Shown here piece after piece: positions 23,868-32,247 of a stretch of 64,000 nt of DNA. Source of the DNA: Eubacterium sp. (GTDB taxonomy: Bacteria > Bacillota > Clostridia > Lachnospirales > Lachnospiraceae); NCBI GenBank assembly GCA_024690665.1, contig JAILOU010000039.1, positions 1-64,000 on the forward strand, written 5' to 3'. The translations under genes were made by a program, and so were the position numbers. The notes below the pieces were generated by a model, which had not been told where the DNA came from, ran no database searches, and saw nothing but the letters and a program-made list of their open reading frames with translations. Numbering within the stretch: position 1 is the first letter of the stretch; each line of letters opens with the position of its first letter.

Positions 23868-25026
23868 AGACGAAATAAATAAGAAACTTGAGGAAACTGT
23901 AGGCTCTTATTGGGAAGAAAAAGAGAAAAATTCACAACCGGATTTTGAGGGCTTTAGAGAATCTGAAATTGAGCCGAAAAAAAAGAAAAAGAAACCATTT
24001 AACAAAAAGAAATTAGTACTTATTATCCTGATTATATTTGCGGCATTTATCGCGGCAATTGCCATTACAATTTTTGCAATGGAGAAAATCGGGAAAAATA
24101 ATTTGCTGAATTCAAATTCTGCAGACACTGAAATTACAGGCGCTGACGGGGCTGAGCTCGATGACAGCGGTAAAGAAGTGGTTTACAACGGGAAAAAATA
24201 TGTTTATAATGAAAGTAACATAAGTATGTTATTCATGGGTGTAGACCGCGAAGAATTCAACGATGGAAGTACCTATCAGGAAGGTGGACAGGCAGACAGC
24301 TTGTTCCTGATGGTGATTGACACTTCTACGGGGGAAACTAAGATGGTTCCTATATCCCGTTACACGATGGTTCCGATTGATGAATATCATGAGGATGGTA
24401 GTTATTGGAGACAGAATGAGATTCAGGTACTTCTTGCGTACACTTACGGTGATGGTCGAGAAGCAAGTTGTGAAAATACAACGACTGCGATTTCTCGCCT
24501 CCTTTATGGCATGCCTATTTCAGGATATGTAGCAATTGATTTATCGGGTATCGGAGTGCTGAATGATGCAGTTGGAGGAGTGACTGTAGAGGTGTTAGAG
24601 GACCTTACAGAAGCAGACTCTGAATTGTATGTAGGCAATACAGTAACACTTATGGGGCAACAGGCTGAGACGTATGTGCGAAGCCGAAAGTCTGAAGGAA
24701 CAGATCTTGAGATTGACAATAACGCACCACGTGTGGAGCGTCAGACTCAGTATTTGAACGCATTTTTATCAACGACAATGTCACAGATGAAGACTTCTCC
24801 GACATTGCCTTTGAAGTTATATAATATCGCAAGCGACTACACCATTACGGATGTGTCTGCGGCAGAAGCGTTATATTTGATGACAACAATGGCGAAGACA
24901 GGTATGGAAGCGGAAGTGGTAACAATTCCGAGCACAGCCAAGAAAGGAGAGTATACTGAGGTATATGTTGATGAAGATGCTCTGTATGAGGTCATCTTAG
25001 ATGTGTTTTATACAGAGGTAGAGTGA
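23848..25026 (+). CDS. LytR-CpsA-Psr (LCP) family protein
   Basis: A protein of about 392 residues. A Lys-rich cytoplasmic tail and one helix (about 52-78) precede an LCP domain that begins at NISMLFMGVDREEF. The pyrophosphate-binding arginines fall in PISRYTMVPID and AETYVRSRKS. LCP enzymes move glycans from undecaprenyl pyrophosphate onto peptidoglycan, so this is the likely final ligase of the glycan operon. A TTG six bases earlier (23842) sits at better spacing from GGGAG, so the exact start is uncertain. It overlaps the sortase gene by 20 bases. Confidence 0.93.
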   Translation: MSKQTNKDEINKKLEETVGSYWEEKEKNSQPDFEGFRESEIEPKKKKKKPFNKKKLVLIILIIFAAFIAAIAITIFAMEKIGKNNLLNSNSADTEITGADGAELDDSGKEVVYNGKKYVYNESNISMLFMGVDREEFNDGSTYQEGGQADSLFLMVIDTSTGETKMVPISRYTMVPIDEYHEDGSYWRQNEIQVLLAYTYGDGREASCENTTTAISRLLYGMPISGYVAIDLSGIGVLNDAVGGVTVEVLEDLTEADSELYVGNTVTLMGQQAETYVRSRKSEGTDLEIDNNAPRVERQTQYLNAFLSTTMSQMKTSPTLPLKLYNIASDYTITDVSAAEALYLMTTMAKTGMEAEVVTIPSTAKKGEYTEVYVDEDALYEVILDVFYTEVE

Positions 25027-25071
25027 GAGGAATTTAGAAGTTAGAGTTTAGGTTGATCAAGGAGGAATATC

Positions 25072-25815
25072 ATGAAAAAATTAGTTGCATTAGCACTAAG
25101 TATGGGGCTGGCATTTTCGTTGCCGCTTGCACTTGGCGCTACAGAAATTGATGATTTGACGGAAGACACTGACATCACAGAAGATACTGATACTACAGAA
25201 GATGAAGACGCAGCAACACAGGATAGCACTGTGGATGCTTCACCGGATGAAGGATATGACGGTGATGAAGAAGAAGAAGGTGAAGATGAGTACAGTCAGG
25301 GCGATGAAGAAGAAGAAGGCGGAGAGGAGTCTGATGAGAATTTAATCGTTATTGTTAAGGGTAATTTCTCATATGAAGATGGAACGCCGGCTAAGGGCCT
25401 TACAGTAAAACTTCATAGTAAAACACAAAAGACATCGACCAATAAAAAGGGTAACTACAAGTTTGATAACGAGGTAGCAACCGGATCTCATACTTTGACA
25501 GTATCCAAGGGAGATGCGAATTATGCAACAGTGAAACTTGACATCGAGGAAGATGGTGTTGACATTGTAGAAAGCAGCGTTGCAGAAGATGTATTTACAA
25601 CCAATAAAGAATCTTCTATTACTAAGAATGGAAATACAACTAAGATTGTAGTAGTAGTAGATGGTGTTATCACAGCGGATATGATTGAGAATGCAACAGA
25701 TGAATCAACATCACCTAAGACATCAGATTCTACAAAAGCTGCAGGAGCTGCATTTGTAGTCGTTGTAGCAGGCGTTGCATTATTCTTCACAGGAAGAAGA
25801 TATAAGAAAGCATAA
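25072..25815 (+). CDS. putative sortase-anchored surface protein
   Basis: A 247-residue secreted protein. A signal peptide ends near LGA-TEI (about residue 24). An acidic low-complexity stretch (26-95, mostly Asp/Glu/Thr) precedes a carboxypeptidase-regulatory-like beta domain (about 96-165, GTPAKGLTVKLHSKTQ). The C-terminus has SPKTSD, a hydrophobic helix and the basic tail GRRYKKA, which is a sorting-signal layout. The motif differs from SPKTG at its last position. The nearby class B sortase is the obvious partner. A strong AAGGAGG site precedes the ATG; a terminator follows. Confidence 0.85.
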   Translation: MKKLVALALSMGLAFSLPLALGATEIDDLTEDTDITEDTDTTEDEDAATQDSTVDASPDEGYDGDEEEEGEDEYSQGDEEEEGGEESDENLIVIVKGNFSYEDGTPAKGLTVKLHSKTQKTSTNKKGNYKFDNEVATGSHTLTVSKGDANYATVKLDIEEDGVDIVESSVAEDVFTTNKESSITKNGNTTKIVVVVDGVITADMIENATDESTSPKTSDSTKAAGAAFVVVVAGVALFFTGRRYKKA

Positions 25816-25850
25816 GTTACTTGCAGATAATAAAATAATGTAATAATAAA

Positions 25851-25885
25851 GTCCTTACAGATTTCATTTCTGTAAGGACTTTTTT
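25851..25885. terminator. bidirectional terminator
   Basis: A 10-bp stem GTCCTTACAG/CTGTAAGGAC (25851-25860/25870-25879), followed by T6 on the plus strand and a T-rich stretch on the minus strand. It separates the surface-protein gene from the converging ABC importer. Confidence 0.85.
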
Positions 25886-25886
25886 C

Positions 25887-26687
25887 TTAAGATAATAGCA
25901 TTCGGTCGTTATCGAGCTGCTCGCCGACGCCTTCTTTAAATTGTTCTAATAAGTCGTTGACAGTCATACCGTCACGCTTGTCACCCTTTACATCCAGGAT
26001 CACCTGGCCGGCATTCATCATGATGGTACGATTGCCAAGATCAAGTGCTGACTGCATATTATGGGTAATCATAAGGCAGGTAAGCTGATGTTCTTTTACA
26101 ATGCGTTTTGTGAGGTCTAAGACCTTCTCGGCTGTGGCCGGATCCAAGGCTGCTGTGTGCTCGTCCAATAGCAGAATCTTAGGGGTTACAACAGTTGCCA
26201 TAAGAAGGGTTAGTGCCTGTCTTTGTCCACCGGATAACAGTCCTACAGGGTTTTTCATCCGGTCTTCGAGTCCCATGTCAAGAAGCGCCAGTTTCTCACG
26301 AAAGTCACGCTTTTCCTTAGCTGAAATACGGCTTAAGAAATGAGTTTTGGAAGTATTGGCGCGAAGATAGGCAAGTGCTAAATTTTCTTCAATACTCATA
26401 TTTGGAGCGGTGCCTTTCATAGGATCTTGAAACAGGTGTCCGATATATTTACTTCGTTTAAAATCCGGTACAAATGTGATGTCTTCACCATCCAGGATAA
26501 TACCGCCACGGTCCGGATAAAAAGTACCGCAGATGGCATTAAACATAGTGGATTTACCGGCACCGTTACTACCGATAATCGTAACGAAATCACCTTTGTC
26601 AAAATGGAGTGTTAAACCATTTAACGCTTTCTTTTCATTGACAGTTCCGGGATTGAAAGTCTTATAGACATTAATTAACTCTAACAT
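25887..26687 (-). CDS. ABC importer ATP-binding protein (COG1101 type)
   Basis: A 266-residue ATPase. Walker A is IGSNGAGKST, the signature is LLSGGQRQALTLLMA, Walker B is ILLLDEHTAALDP, and the switch is MITHNMQ. It belongs to the subfamily that pairs with COG4120 permeases and COG2984 binding proteins, as encoded directly upstream. GGAGGTGAATATTAA leads into the ATG, which follows the permease stop without a gap. Last gene of the importer operon. Confidence 0.93.
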   Translation of the reverse strand: MLELINVYKTFNPGTVNEKKALNGLTLHFDKGDFVTIIGSNGAGKSTMFNAICGTFYPDRGGIILDGEDITFVPDFKRSKYIGHLFQDPMKGTAPNMSIEENLALAYLRANTSKTHFLSRISAKEKRDFREKLALLDMGLEDRMKNPVGLLSGGQRQALTLLMATVVTPKILLLDEHTAALDPATAEKVLDLTKRIVKEHQLTCLMITHNMQSALDLGNRTIMMNAGQVILDVKGDKRDGMTVNDLLEQFKEGVGEQLDNDRMLLS

Positions 26688-27620
26688 TTAATATTCACCT
26701 CCCTGCTTTCTCCTTCTGATTGCAGCGTGCTTAACTTTGGCAAAACCAAACTTCACACGCAGATATGGAATGGAGATGGCAACGGCAACAATGATGGCCG
26801 AAATTAATTTAAGAGCAGAAGCGTCCACATTGAATCGAAGCGCAATTGCTACGATAAATCGATACAGACAGCTTCCGATGATAACACCGACGATGCGGCG
26901 AGGTACAGAACCTTTTCCGACAATGGTTTCACCGATGATTAACGCAGCCAGTGCAATTGTGACCTGACCGGTACCGATGTTGATGTCGGTGGAACGCTGG
27001 TATTGTGCGAGCAGTCCACCGGAAAGGGCGGTCATGGCATTGGCAATACAAAGACCAATCGTAATCATTAAGGAAGGACTGATAGAAGATGCTTTGATCA
27101 TAAATTCATTATCACCGGTTGCGCGGATAGAAAGACCGAGCCTTGTACCTAAAAACCAGGTAAGTAAGAGTCCGATAATCACAATAATGATTAAGATGGT
27201 AATGAGTTTATACCAGTCGCCTCCGATGTGTTCTTCTGCCCAGGTAAAAAGTGTGTTGCATGAAAACAGATTGATGGTAGAAGAAAATCCCATAATTGCG
27301 ATATTGATGGTATATAGTCCTGTATTAACAATAATTCCTGCAAGAATTGATTCTACACCAAGTTTCGTCTGCAACAGGGCAGTGATGTATCCGGAGATAA
27401 CACCGGCACAAAGCGATAAAAACAGTCCAAGAATCGGATGACCGTTTAACGTTGCCATTGCACAGACGGCACAGCCGAGTGTGAAGCATCCGTCGGTGGA
27501 TAAGTCGGCGATGTTTAGTAATGAAAATGATATAAATAATGCAAGTGCTACAAGAGCATAAATGCATCCAAGTTCAATGGCACTTTGTGCCAAAGAAACC
27601 GTAAATACTGAAGAAAGCAT
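26688..27620 (-). CDS. ABC importer permease (COG4120 type)
   Basis: A 310-residue permease with about eight to nine helices, related to branched-chain amino acid permeases of the LivH kind. With the ATPase and binding protein it forms a TrpXYZ-like importer; characterised streptococcal systems carry tryptophan or related aromatic amino acids. AAAGGGG precedes the ATG. A hairpin separates it from the binding-protein gene, which would let the binding protein be made in excess. Confidence 0.92.
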   Translation of the reverse strand: MLSSVFTVSLAQSAIELGCIYALVALALFISFSLLNIADLSTDGCFTLGCAVCAMATLNGHPILGLFLSLCAGVISGYITALLQTKLGVESILAGIIVNTGLYTINIAIMGFSSTINLFSCNTLFTWAEEHIGGDWYKLITILIIIVIIGLLLTWFLGTRLGLSIRATGDNEFMIKASSISPSLMITIGLCIANAMTALSGGLLAQYQRSTDINIGTGQVTIALAALIIGETIVGKGSVPRRIVGVIIGSCLYRFIVAIALRFNVDASALKLISAIIVAVAISIPYLRVKFGFAKVKHAAIRRRKQGGEY

Positions 27621-27647
27621 AGTAACTTATTCCCCTTTAAAATAAAA

Positions 27648-27679
27648 ATAATGGCTGCAGCGTACGCAACAGCCATTAT
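27648..27679 (-). terminator. intercistronic hairpin
   Basis: A 10-bp stem ATAATGGCTG/CAGCCATTAT with a 12-base loop, between the binding-protein and permease genes, followed on the minus strand by an interrupted T run (TTTTTATTTT). Likely a partial terminator or 3' end stabiliser. Confidence 0.55.
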
Positions 27680-27717
27680 ATTCTATCATGTATTCAGTAA
27701 AATGTTAATGAGCAGTT

Positions 27718-28770
27718 TTACTCAAATTCCTGAGATGTTGTGGTTTCGACAACTTCTGTAACCATATCCTTAAACATGCTGTAATCAAGTCCGATCTTCT
27801 CAGCTGTCTCGGTGTTAACGGTAGCAATTCCACTATCCTGTACCTGAACAGCAGTTGTAGCAGGATCAGCACCATTTACCAGGATATCGATTACCATGTC
27901 TGCAGTCTGTGTTCCAAGGTCTTCGTAGTTGACACCATAACCGCAAAATGCACCGTTTAAGGCGAAGGAATCAGCACCGCAGTACTGAGGAATGCCGGCA
28001 TCTGCGAATTTCTCGAAGATGGCAAGTTCAGCTGTCATAACTGTGTTGTCGGTAGGTGTAAAGACAGCGTCGCAATCAGCAGCTACAAGAGCATCGGCTG
28101 CAAGTGAAATTTCATCATTGGTGGTACCTGTCTTTTCTACATAAGAGATTCCTTTTTCTTCTAAGTAAGCAATGGCATCTTTGATTGGTTGTGTGGAAGA
28201 ATCCTGTCCTTTGTCATATAACAGACCGACTGTTTTGATGTCAGGGTTGGCTGCAAACATAAGGTCCATTACAGCCTCTGTATTTAACATATCAGAAGTG
28301 CCTGTAACATTGGCGCCCGGCGCATCGAGTGAGGCAACAAGACCACTTCCTACAGGGTCTGAAACAGCGGAAAATACAACCGGAATATCAGTACCTTCTG
28401 TGGCTGCCTGCATGATAGCGGCGACAGGAGTTGCGATTGGAATGATGGCATCTACGCCGTCATTGACACAATCGGATGCAATCTGGTTCATAACGGTAGA
28501 ATCCGCCTGACCGTTGGAATAGTCAATGTTAAACTTAACACCGAGTTCTTCGCCTTTGGCTGCAAGCTCTTCCTGGATGGATTCGTTAATCTGATTTAAA
28601 GAAGCATCATCAACATACTGTACGATGGATACCGTGTATTCAGATGATGCCGCTGCAGATGATGTGTCTGAAGCGTCAGAAGTTGCAGTGGAAGCAGATG
28701 AACCGCAGCCGGCTAAAGTACAAGCTGCAAGTGCGCCTGTAAGAAGGCTGGCAAAAACTTTCTTTTTCAT
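27718..28770 (-). CDS. ABC importer substrate-binding lipoprotein (COG2984/TrpX-like)
   Basis: A 350-residue lipoprotein. The signal peptide ends in the lipobox LAGC, followed by a Ser/Ala/Thr linker. The mature part is a two-lobed periplasmic-binding fold of the ABC_sub_bind family (VSIVQYVDDASLNQINESI near the start, VLYDKGQDSS in the second half). I set the start at the second ATG (28770), nine bases after AGAGG; an ATG two codons earlier is only three bases away. No T-box or TRAP-type leader is visible upstream. Confidence 0.9.
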   Translation of the reverse strand: MKKKVFASLLTGALAACTLAGCGSSASTATSDASDTSSAAASSEYTVSIVQYVDDASLNQINESIQEELAAKGEELGVKFNIDYSNGQADSTVMNQIASDCVNDGVDAIIPIATPVAAIMQAATEGTDIPVVFSAVSDPVGSGLVASLDAPGANVTGTSDMLNTEAVMDLMFAANPDIKTVGLLYDKGQDSSTQPIKDAIAYLEEKGISYVEKTGTTNDEISLAADALVAADCDAVFTPTDNTVMTAELAIFEKFADAGIPQYCGADSFALNGAFCGYGVNYEDLGTQTADMVIDILVNGADPATTAVQVQDSGIATVNTETAEKIGLDYSMFKDMVTEVVETTTSQEFE

Positions 28771-28872
28771 ATTCATAATCCTCTTTTCTTAATCTGGCTT
28801 AATTAGCCACCTCTTTTTGGTAGTTTTCACTTTCGTGTGATAACACATTAAAAGAAGAAAACTCACGCTAAT

Positions 28873-28901
28873 AGAATAATATGTTTTACCGGTTTCGTCA
28901 A
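28873..28901 (-). promoter_or_regulatory. promoter of the ABC importer operon
   Basis: TTGACG (28901-28896), a 17-base spacer, TATTCT (28878-28873) on the minus strand. The leader of about 95 bases contains a small TGGCT/AGCCA hairpin near 28792-28806, next to the ribosome site. Confidence 0.7.
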
Positions 28902-28923
28902 TCGTTTTTACCGGTCATATGTG

Positions 28924-28953
28924 TTGAAATTCCTAGGTTTACTATGGTAAAAT
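28924..28953 (+). promoter_or_regulatory. promoter of the second glycan operon
   Basis: TTGAAA (28924-28929), an 18-base spacer, TG-g-TAAAAT (28945-28953). It would drive the genes from 28993 to 33750. Confidence 0.55.
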
Positions 28954-28992
28954 TATTAAGTTATAAAGTCTATATATAGAGGAGATGAGACT

Positions 28993-29127
28993 TTGGGTAG
29001 AGTGAGTCATAATAAGATGAAAAACAAGAACGGACGCAAGGCCTGGCAGATCCTGATTGCAGTGGCCGCAATCGCGAATCTGGTAGCGTTATTTGCATTT
29101 GATTATAATATACCCGGAATTGGATAG
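28993..29127 (+). CDS. 44-residue single-helix membrane protein
   Basis: A small gene starting with TTG, preceded by GAGGAG at eight bases. The product has a basic N-terminus (about 16 residues) and one hydrophobic helix (AWQILIAVAAIANLVALFAF), then a short tail. It is first in the operon, 13 bases before the CpsB-type phosphatase gene. Function unknown. The start codon and small size make it easy to miss, but the ribosome site, promoter and helix support it. Confidence 0.6.
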   Translation: MGRVSHNKMKNKNGRKAWQILIAVAAIANLVALFAFDYNIPGIG

Positions 29128-29140
29128 AGGTGCTTGTAAG

Positions 29141-29908
29141 ATGTGGGTAGACATACATTCACATATGCTTCCGGGAATTGATGATGGCAGCCGGAGTTGG
29201 GACGAAACGATGACTCTTGCGCAGATGGCTGTGCGAGGAGGAACTGATACTTTGGTGTGCACGAATCACACGAATATTCCGGGATTATATGAAAATTATG
29301 AATCAGAACAGTTAAGACAGTTATTTCGGTTGTTAAAAGAACGCCTGGAACAAGAGAAGATACCGCTTAAGATTCTGCGGGGCAATGAGGTCTTTTCGAC
29401 ACCGGGAATTCAAAATCTGCTGCAGGAGAAAAATGTGATTCCGATTGGAGATACCAATTATTATCTTGTGGAGTTTTCATTTCGGGAGCAGCCGGAATTC
29501 ATAGAAGATGTGCTATACGGCATGATGCAGGATGGATTTCGTCCAATCCTGGCACATCCGGAGCGGTACGACTGTGTACAGGAGTATCCGCGCCTGGTGT
29601 TTCAGTGGATGCGTCAGGGCGTTTTAACACAGATTAATAAACAGAGTTTGCTTGGGCAATTTGGACGTGAAGTCAGAATGGCGGCGCAAAGTCTGTTTGA
29701 GCATAATCTGATTACCTGTATTGCATCAGATGCACATTCGCCTGAGCACAGAACGACAGATTTAACTGAGATAGCAGAGTATCTTAGTGATTCTTATGGA
29801 GAAGGGGCAGCGTATACCTTGTTAAATGAGAATCCGCGAAGAATTATAGAGGGAAAAGGGATATCCAATCGTTATATTCTTCCGTACGAAGATAAGGGTT
29901 GGTATTAA
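29141..29908 (+). CDS. CpsB/YwqE-type tyrosine-protein phosphatase (PHP fold)
   Basis: A 255-residue metal-dependent phosphatase. The PHP metal site begins with DIHSHMLPGIDDGS at residue 3; other ligands are in ILRGNEVF, ILAHPERYD and IASDAHSPEHR. In capsule loci this enzyme dephosphorylates the BY-kinase, and two such kinases are encoded just downstream. The start is the ATG at 29141 after AGAGGTG, and the PHP motif begins at once, so an earlier in-frame ATG is not needed. Confidence 0.94.
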   Translation: MWVDIHSHMLPGIDDGSRSWDETMTLAQMAVRGGTDTLVCTNHTNIPGLYENYESEQLRQLFRLLKERLEQEKIPLKILRGNEVFSTPGIQNLLQEKNVIPIGDTNYYLVEFSFREQPEFIEDVLYGMMQDGFRPILAHPERYDCVQEYPRLVFQWMRQGVLTQINKQSLLGQFGREVRMAAQSLFEHNLITCIASDAHSPEHRTTDLTEIAEYLSDSYGEGAAYTLLNENPRRIIEGKGISNRYILPYEDKGWY

Positions 29909-29919
29909 AGGAGACAACA

Positions 29920-30789
29920 ATGAAAAAGACAAATCTGATCGGTCTTATTATCTTGCTGGTTGCAATAGGCGCGGCCGCTTTTATGACGTATCGCCGCACG
30001 CAGTCGGGAGATGGACTTGCACCGATCATTCGAATGGATGAAACGAAGATTGAGGTTTCGGTAGAAGATGATGAAAGTGTCATCTTAGATGGGGTTACGG
30101 CAACAGATGTGGCAGACGGAGATGTTACAGATTCGCTTGTTGTTGAGAAAATCTCCGGATTTATGGAAGACGGAAGACGAATTGCCACGCTTGCGGCATT
30201 TGATTCTGATAATCAGGTAGCGACGGCAACAAGAGAAATTAGTTATACGGATTATTATTCAACCCGAATTTCCATAACGGAGCCACTTGTATTTGCGCTT
30301 AATACGACATCATTTTTGGATGGCGTTACAGCGACAGACTGTCTGGATGGGGATTTGAGCAGCCAGTTAAAGTTCTCGGACAGCGGGCAGGTGGAAACAG
30401 ATGCAGCCGGTGTGTATGATATGGAACTGGAAGTGACGAATTCGGCAGATGACGTCAGCAAGATTCCAATCAAAATCACGATGCTTTCAACGGAATCAAT
30501 GTCGAATACGCCGCTGATTTATCTGAAGGATTTTGTGAAGTATGTAAAGGTCGGAGAGTCCATAGATTATGAAAAACTGATTGATAAGTGTGAGTATCTG
30601 GGCGTCGAATACGAGGCCGTTTCCGGCAAGTCGGTCGGAGATGATACGATTGGCCGGGGAAAGTTCTCAATCGATGATAAAGACGTGGATCTGAATACGG
30701 CAGGAAATTACACTGTAACATATACGGTATCAATTAATGACAGTTTAAAGGCAAAGGCATATTTGTATGTTGTTGTGGAGGATGAATAA
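29920..30789 (+). CDS. membrane-anchored protein with Ig-like (DUF5011-type) repeats
   Basis: A 289-residue protein with one N-terminal helix (about 5-24) and an extracytoplasmic part. Two units share the pattern ILDGVTATDVADGDVTDSL / FLDGVTATDCLDGDLSSQL, typical of DUF5011-like bacterial Ig domains. A third, looser beta unit ends the protein. Such domains are usually structural or adhesive. Its place between the phosphatase and the Wzz/kinase genes suggests a role in glycan export or its control; this is inference. AAAGGAG precedes the ATG; the stop overlaps the next ATG (TAATG). Confidence 0.8.
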   Translation: MKKTNLIGLIILLVAIGAAAFMTYRRTQSGDGLAPIIRMDETKIEVSVEDDESVILDGVTATDVADGDVTDSLVVEKISGFMEDGRRIATLAAFDSDNQVATATREISYTDYYSTRISITEPLVFALNTTSFLDGVTATDCLDGDLSSQLKFSDSGQVETDAAGVYDMELEVTNSADDVSKIPIKITMLSTESMSNTPLIYLKDFVKYVKVGESIDYEKLIDKCEYLGVEYEAVSGKSVGDDTIGRGKFSIDDKDVDLNTAGNYTVTYTVSINDSLKAKAYLYVVVEDE

Positions 30790-32246
30790 TGCAATTAGAC
30801 GATAGAAATGAGGAACCCGTCCAGTTATTCCGGTTTAACGGATATACGGTTGGAAAAGATATCATAAAGCACATGAAGATGATCGTCATGGTTTCAATCG
30901 CAGCAATGCTTTTGATGTATTCGTACCTTGCTTATACATATGCAGAAACCTATACGATGACAACTACATTTACGGTTGTTTCAGCATCTATGGAGAATGA
31001 TGCTTATACCAATATGCAGAACGCAGCAACAACGGCGACATCTTTTCAGACGCTGCTGAGCAATTCCGTGGTACAAGAGGCAGTGGCAGAAGCAGCCGGC
31101 CTAGATGGAATTCCGGGAACGATCACAACATCCGTCGTAGAGAATACAAATCTGATGACGCTTAGTGTTACAGAAAGTGATCCTAAGATGACATATGTTG
31201 TAATGAATGCCATCCTGGATAATTATTCGACAGTGTCGGATAAAGTGCTGGGCAGTGTTGTATTGACGGTGCTTGACAGAAGCGATATTCCGACAGGACC
31301 GGATGTGACATTTGCACCAAGAAATGCCATGATTAAGACATTTATTGTTGCGTTTGTATTAATGCTGATTGTTGTGGCGTTTGGTTCGACATTCCAGGAT
31401 ACCATTCGTTCGGATCAGGAAATAGAGATGAAGATTGATACAAAGCGTCTTGGCACTTTGTATCACGAACAAAAGTATAAAACTTTCTTAAGAAAGAGTA
31501 AAAGAAAGAAAAAAAGTATCCTGATTACCGATCCTACGGTAAGCTTTCGTTATTCTGAGGCGGTAAGAAGATTGACGTCGAGAGTGAAAAACAAGATGCG
31601 CCACAGAAGGACGAAGGTTCTTATGGTGACATCAGTACTTGAAAATGAAGGAAAGTCGACGGTAGCGGTCAATCTTGCGCTTGAACTGGTGGAAGAAGAC
31701 AATAACGTCTTGCTGATTGACGGAGACTTTAGAAAACCGGCGCTTTACAAGGTGCTGCAGGTAGACCCGGATGACGTAACAGATCTTGGTGAGGTATTAA
31801 ACCGCAAGATCAGTCCAAAGAATATGATTTATCAAAAGGAACATTCGAACCTGCATATGCTTTTGAATACGGTGATTTATCCGAATTCAACAGAACTTCT
31901 ATCACAAGGTCTTTTGGAGAAGATTATCAGTGAACTGAAAAATGATTATGATTATATTATTATTGACTGTTCACCGATGGCACTCGTAGCGGATGCCGAG
32001 GAAATGCTTGGTATGATAGACAATGCTCTGCTCGTGGTGCGTCAGCATTATGCCAACGTTCGTGATATCAACGATGCCATCGATATTATTAATTCAAGAA
32101 AAGAAAAACTAATCGGATGTGTATTTAATGATGTAGGCGGAAATCGCATGTCATTGTCACATGGCGGACAAGGATATGGAGAGTATGGCAACTATGGATA
32201 CGGTCGCTACGATCATTATGAACACAGGGAAAAGGAGGGTGAGTAA
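30789..32246 (+). CDS. Wzz/BY-kinase fusion (chain-length regulator and tyrosine kinase)
   Basis: A 485-residue single-chain polysaccharide co-polymerase. Two helices (about 35-55 and 178-200) frame an extracytoplasmic Wzz domain. The cytoplasmic kinase has Walker A ENEGKSTVAVNL, Walker A' LLIDGDFRKPAL and Walker B YIIIDCSPMALVADAEE. The C-terminal tail from about residue 460 holds a cluster of six tyrosines in Gly-rich sequence, the usual autophosphorylation site. The upstream CpsB-type phosphatase should reverse this. A second, diverged copy follows. Confidence 0.93.
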   Translation: MQLDDRNEEPVQLFRFNGYTVGKDIIKHMKMIVMVSIAAMLLMYSYLAYTYAETYTMTTTFTVVSASMENDAYTNMQNAATTATSFQTLLSNSVVQEAVAEAAGLDGIPGTITTSVVENTNLMTLSVTESDPKMTYVVMNAILDNYSTVSDKVLGSVVLTVLDRSDIPTGPDVTFAPRNAMIKTFIVAFVLMLIVVAFGSTFQDTIRSDQEIEMKIDTKRLGTLYHEQKYKTFLRKSKRKKKSILITDPTVSFRYSEAVRRLTSRVKNKMRHRRTKVLMVTSVLENEGKSTVAVNLALELVEEDNNVLLIDGDFRKPALYKVLQVDPDDVTDLGEVLNRKISPKNMIYQKEHSNLHMLLNTVIYPNSTELLSQGLLEKIISELKNDYDYIIIDCSPMALVADAEEMLGMIDNALLVVRQHYANVRDINDAIDIINSRKEKLIGCVFNDVGGNRMSLSHGGQGYGEYGNYGYGRYDHYEHREKEGE

Positions 32247-32247
32247 T

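Noticed and set aside
32161-32247. Upstream ATG for the second Wzz/BY-kinase gene
   Set aside because: It lies in the Tyr-rich tail of the previous gene, while GGAGGGTGAG just before 32248 marks the start.
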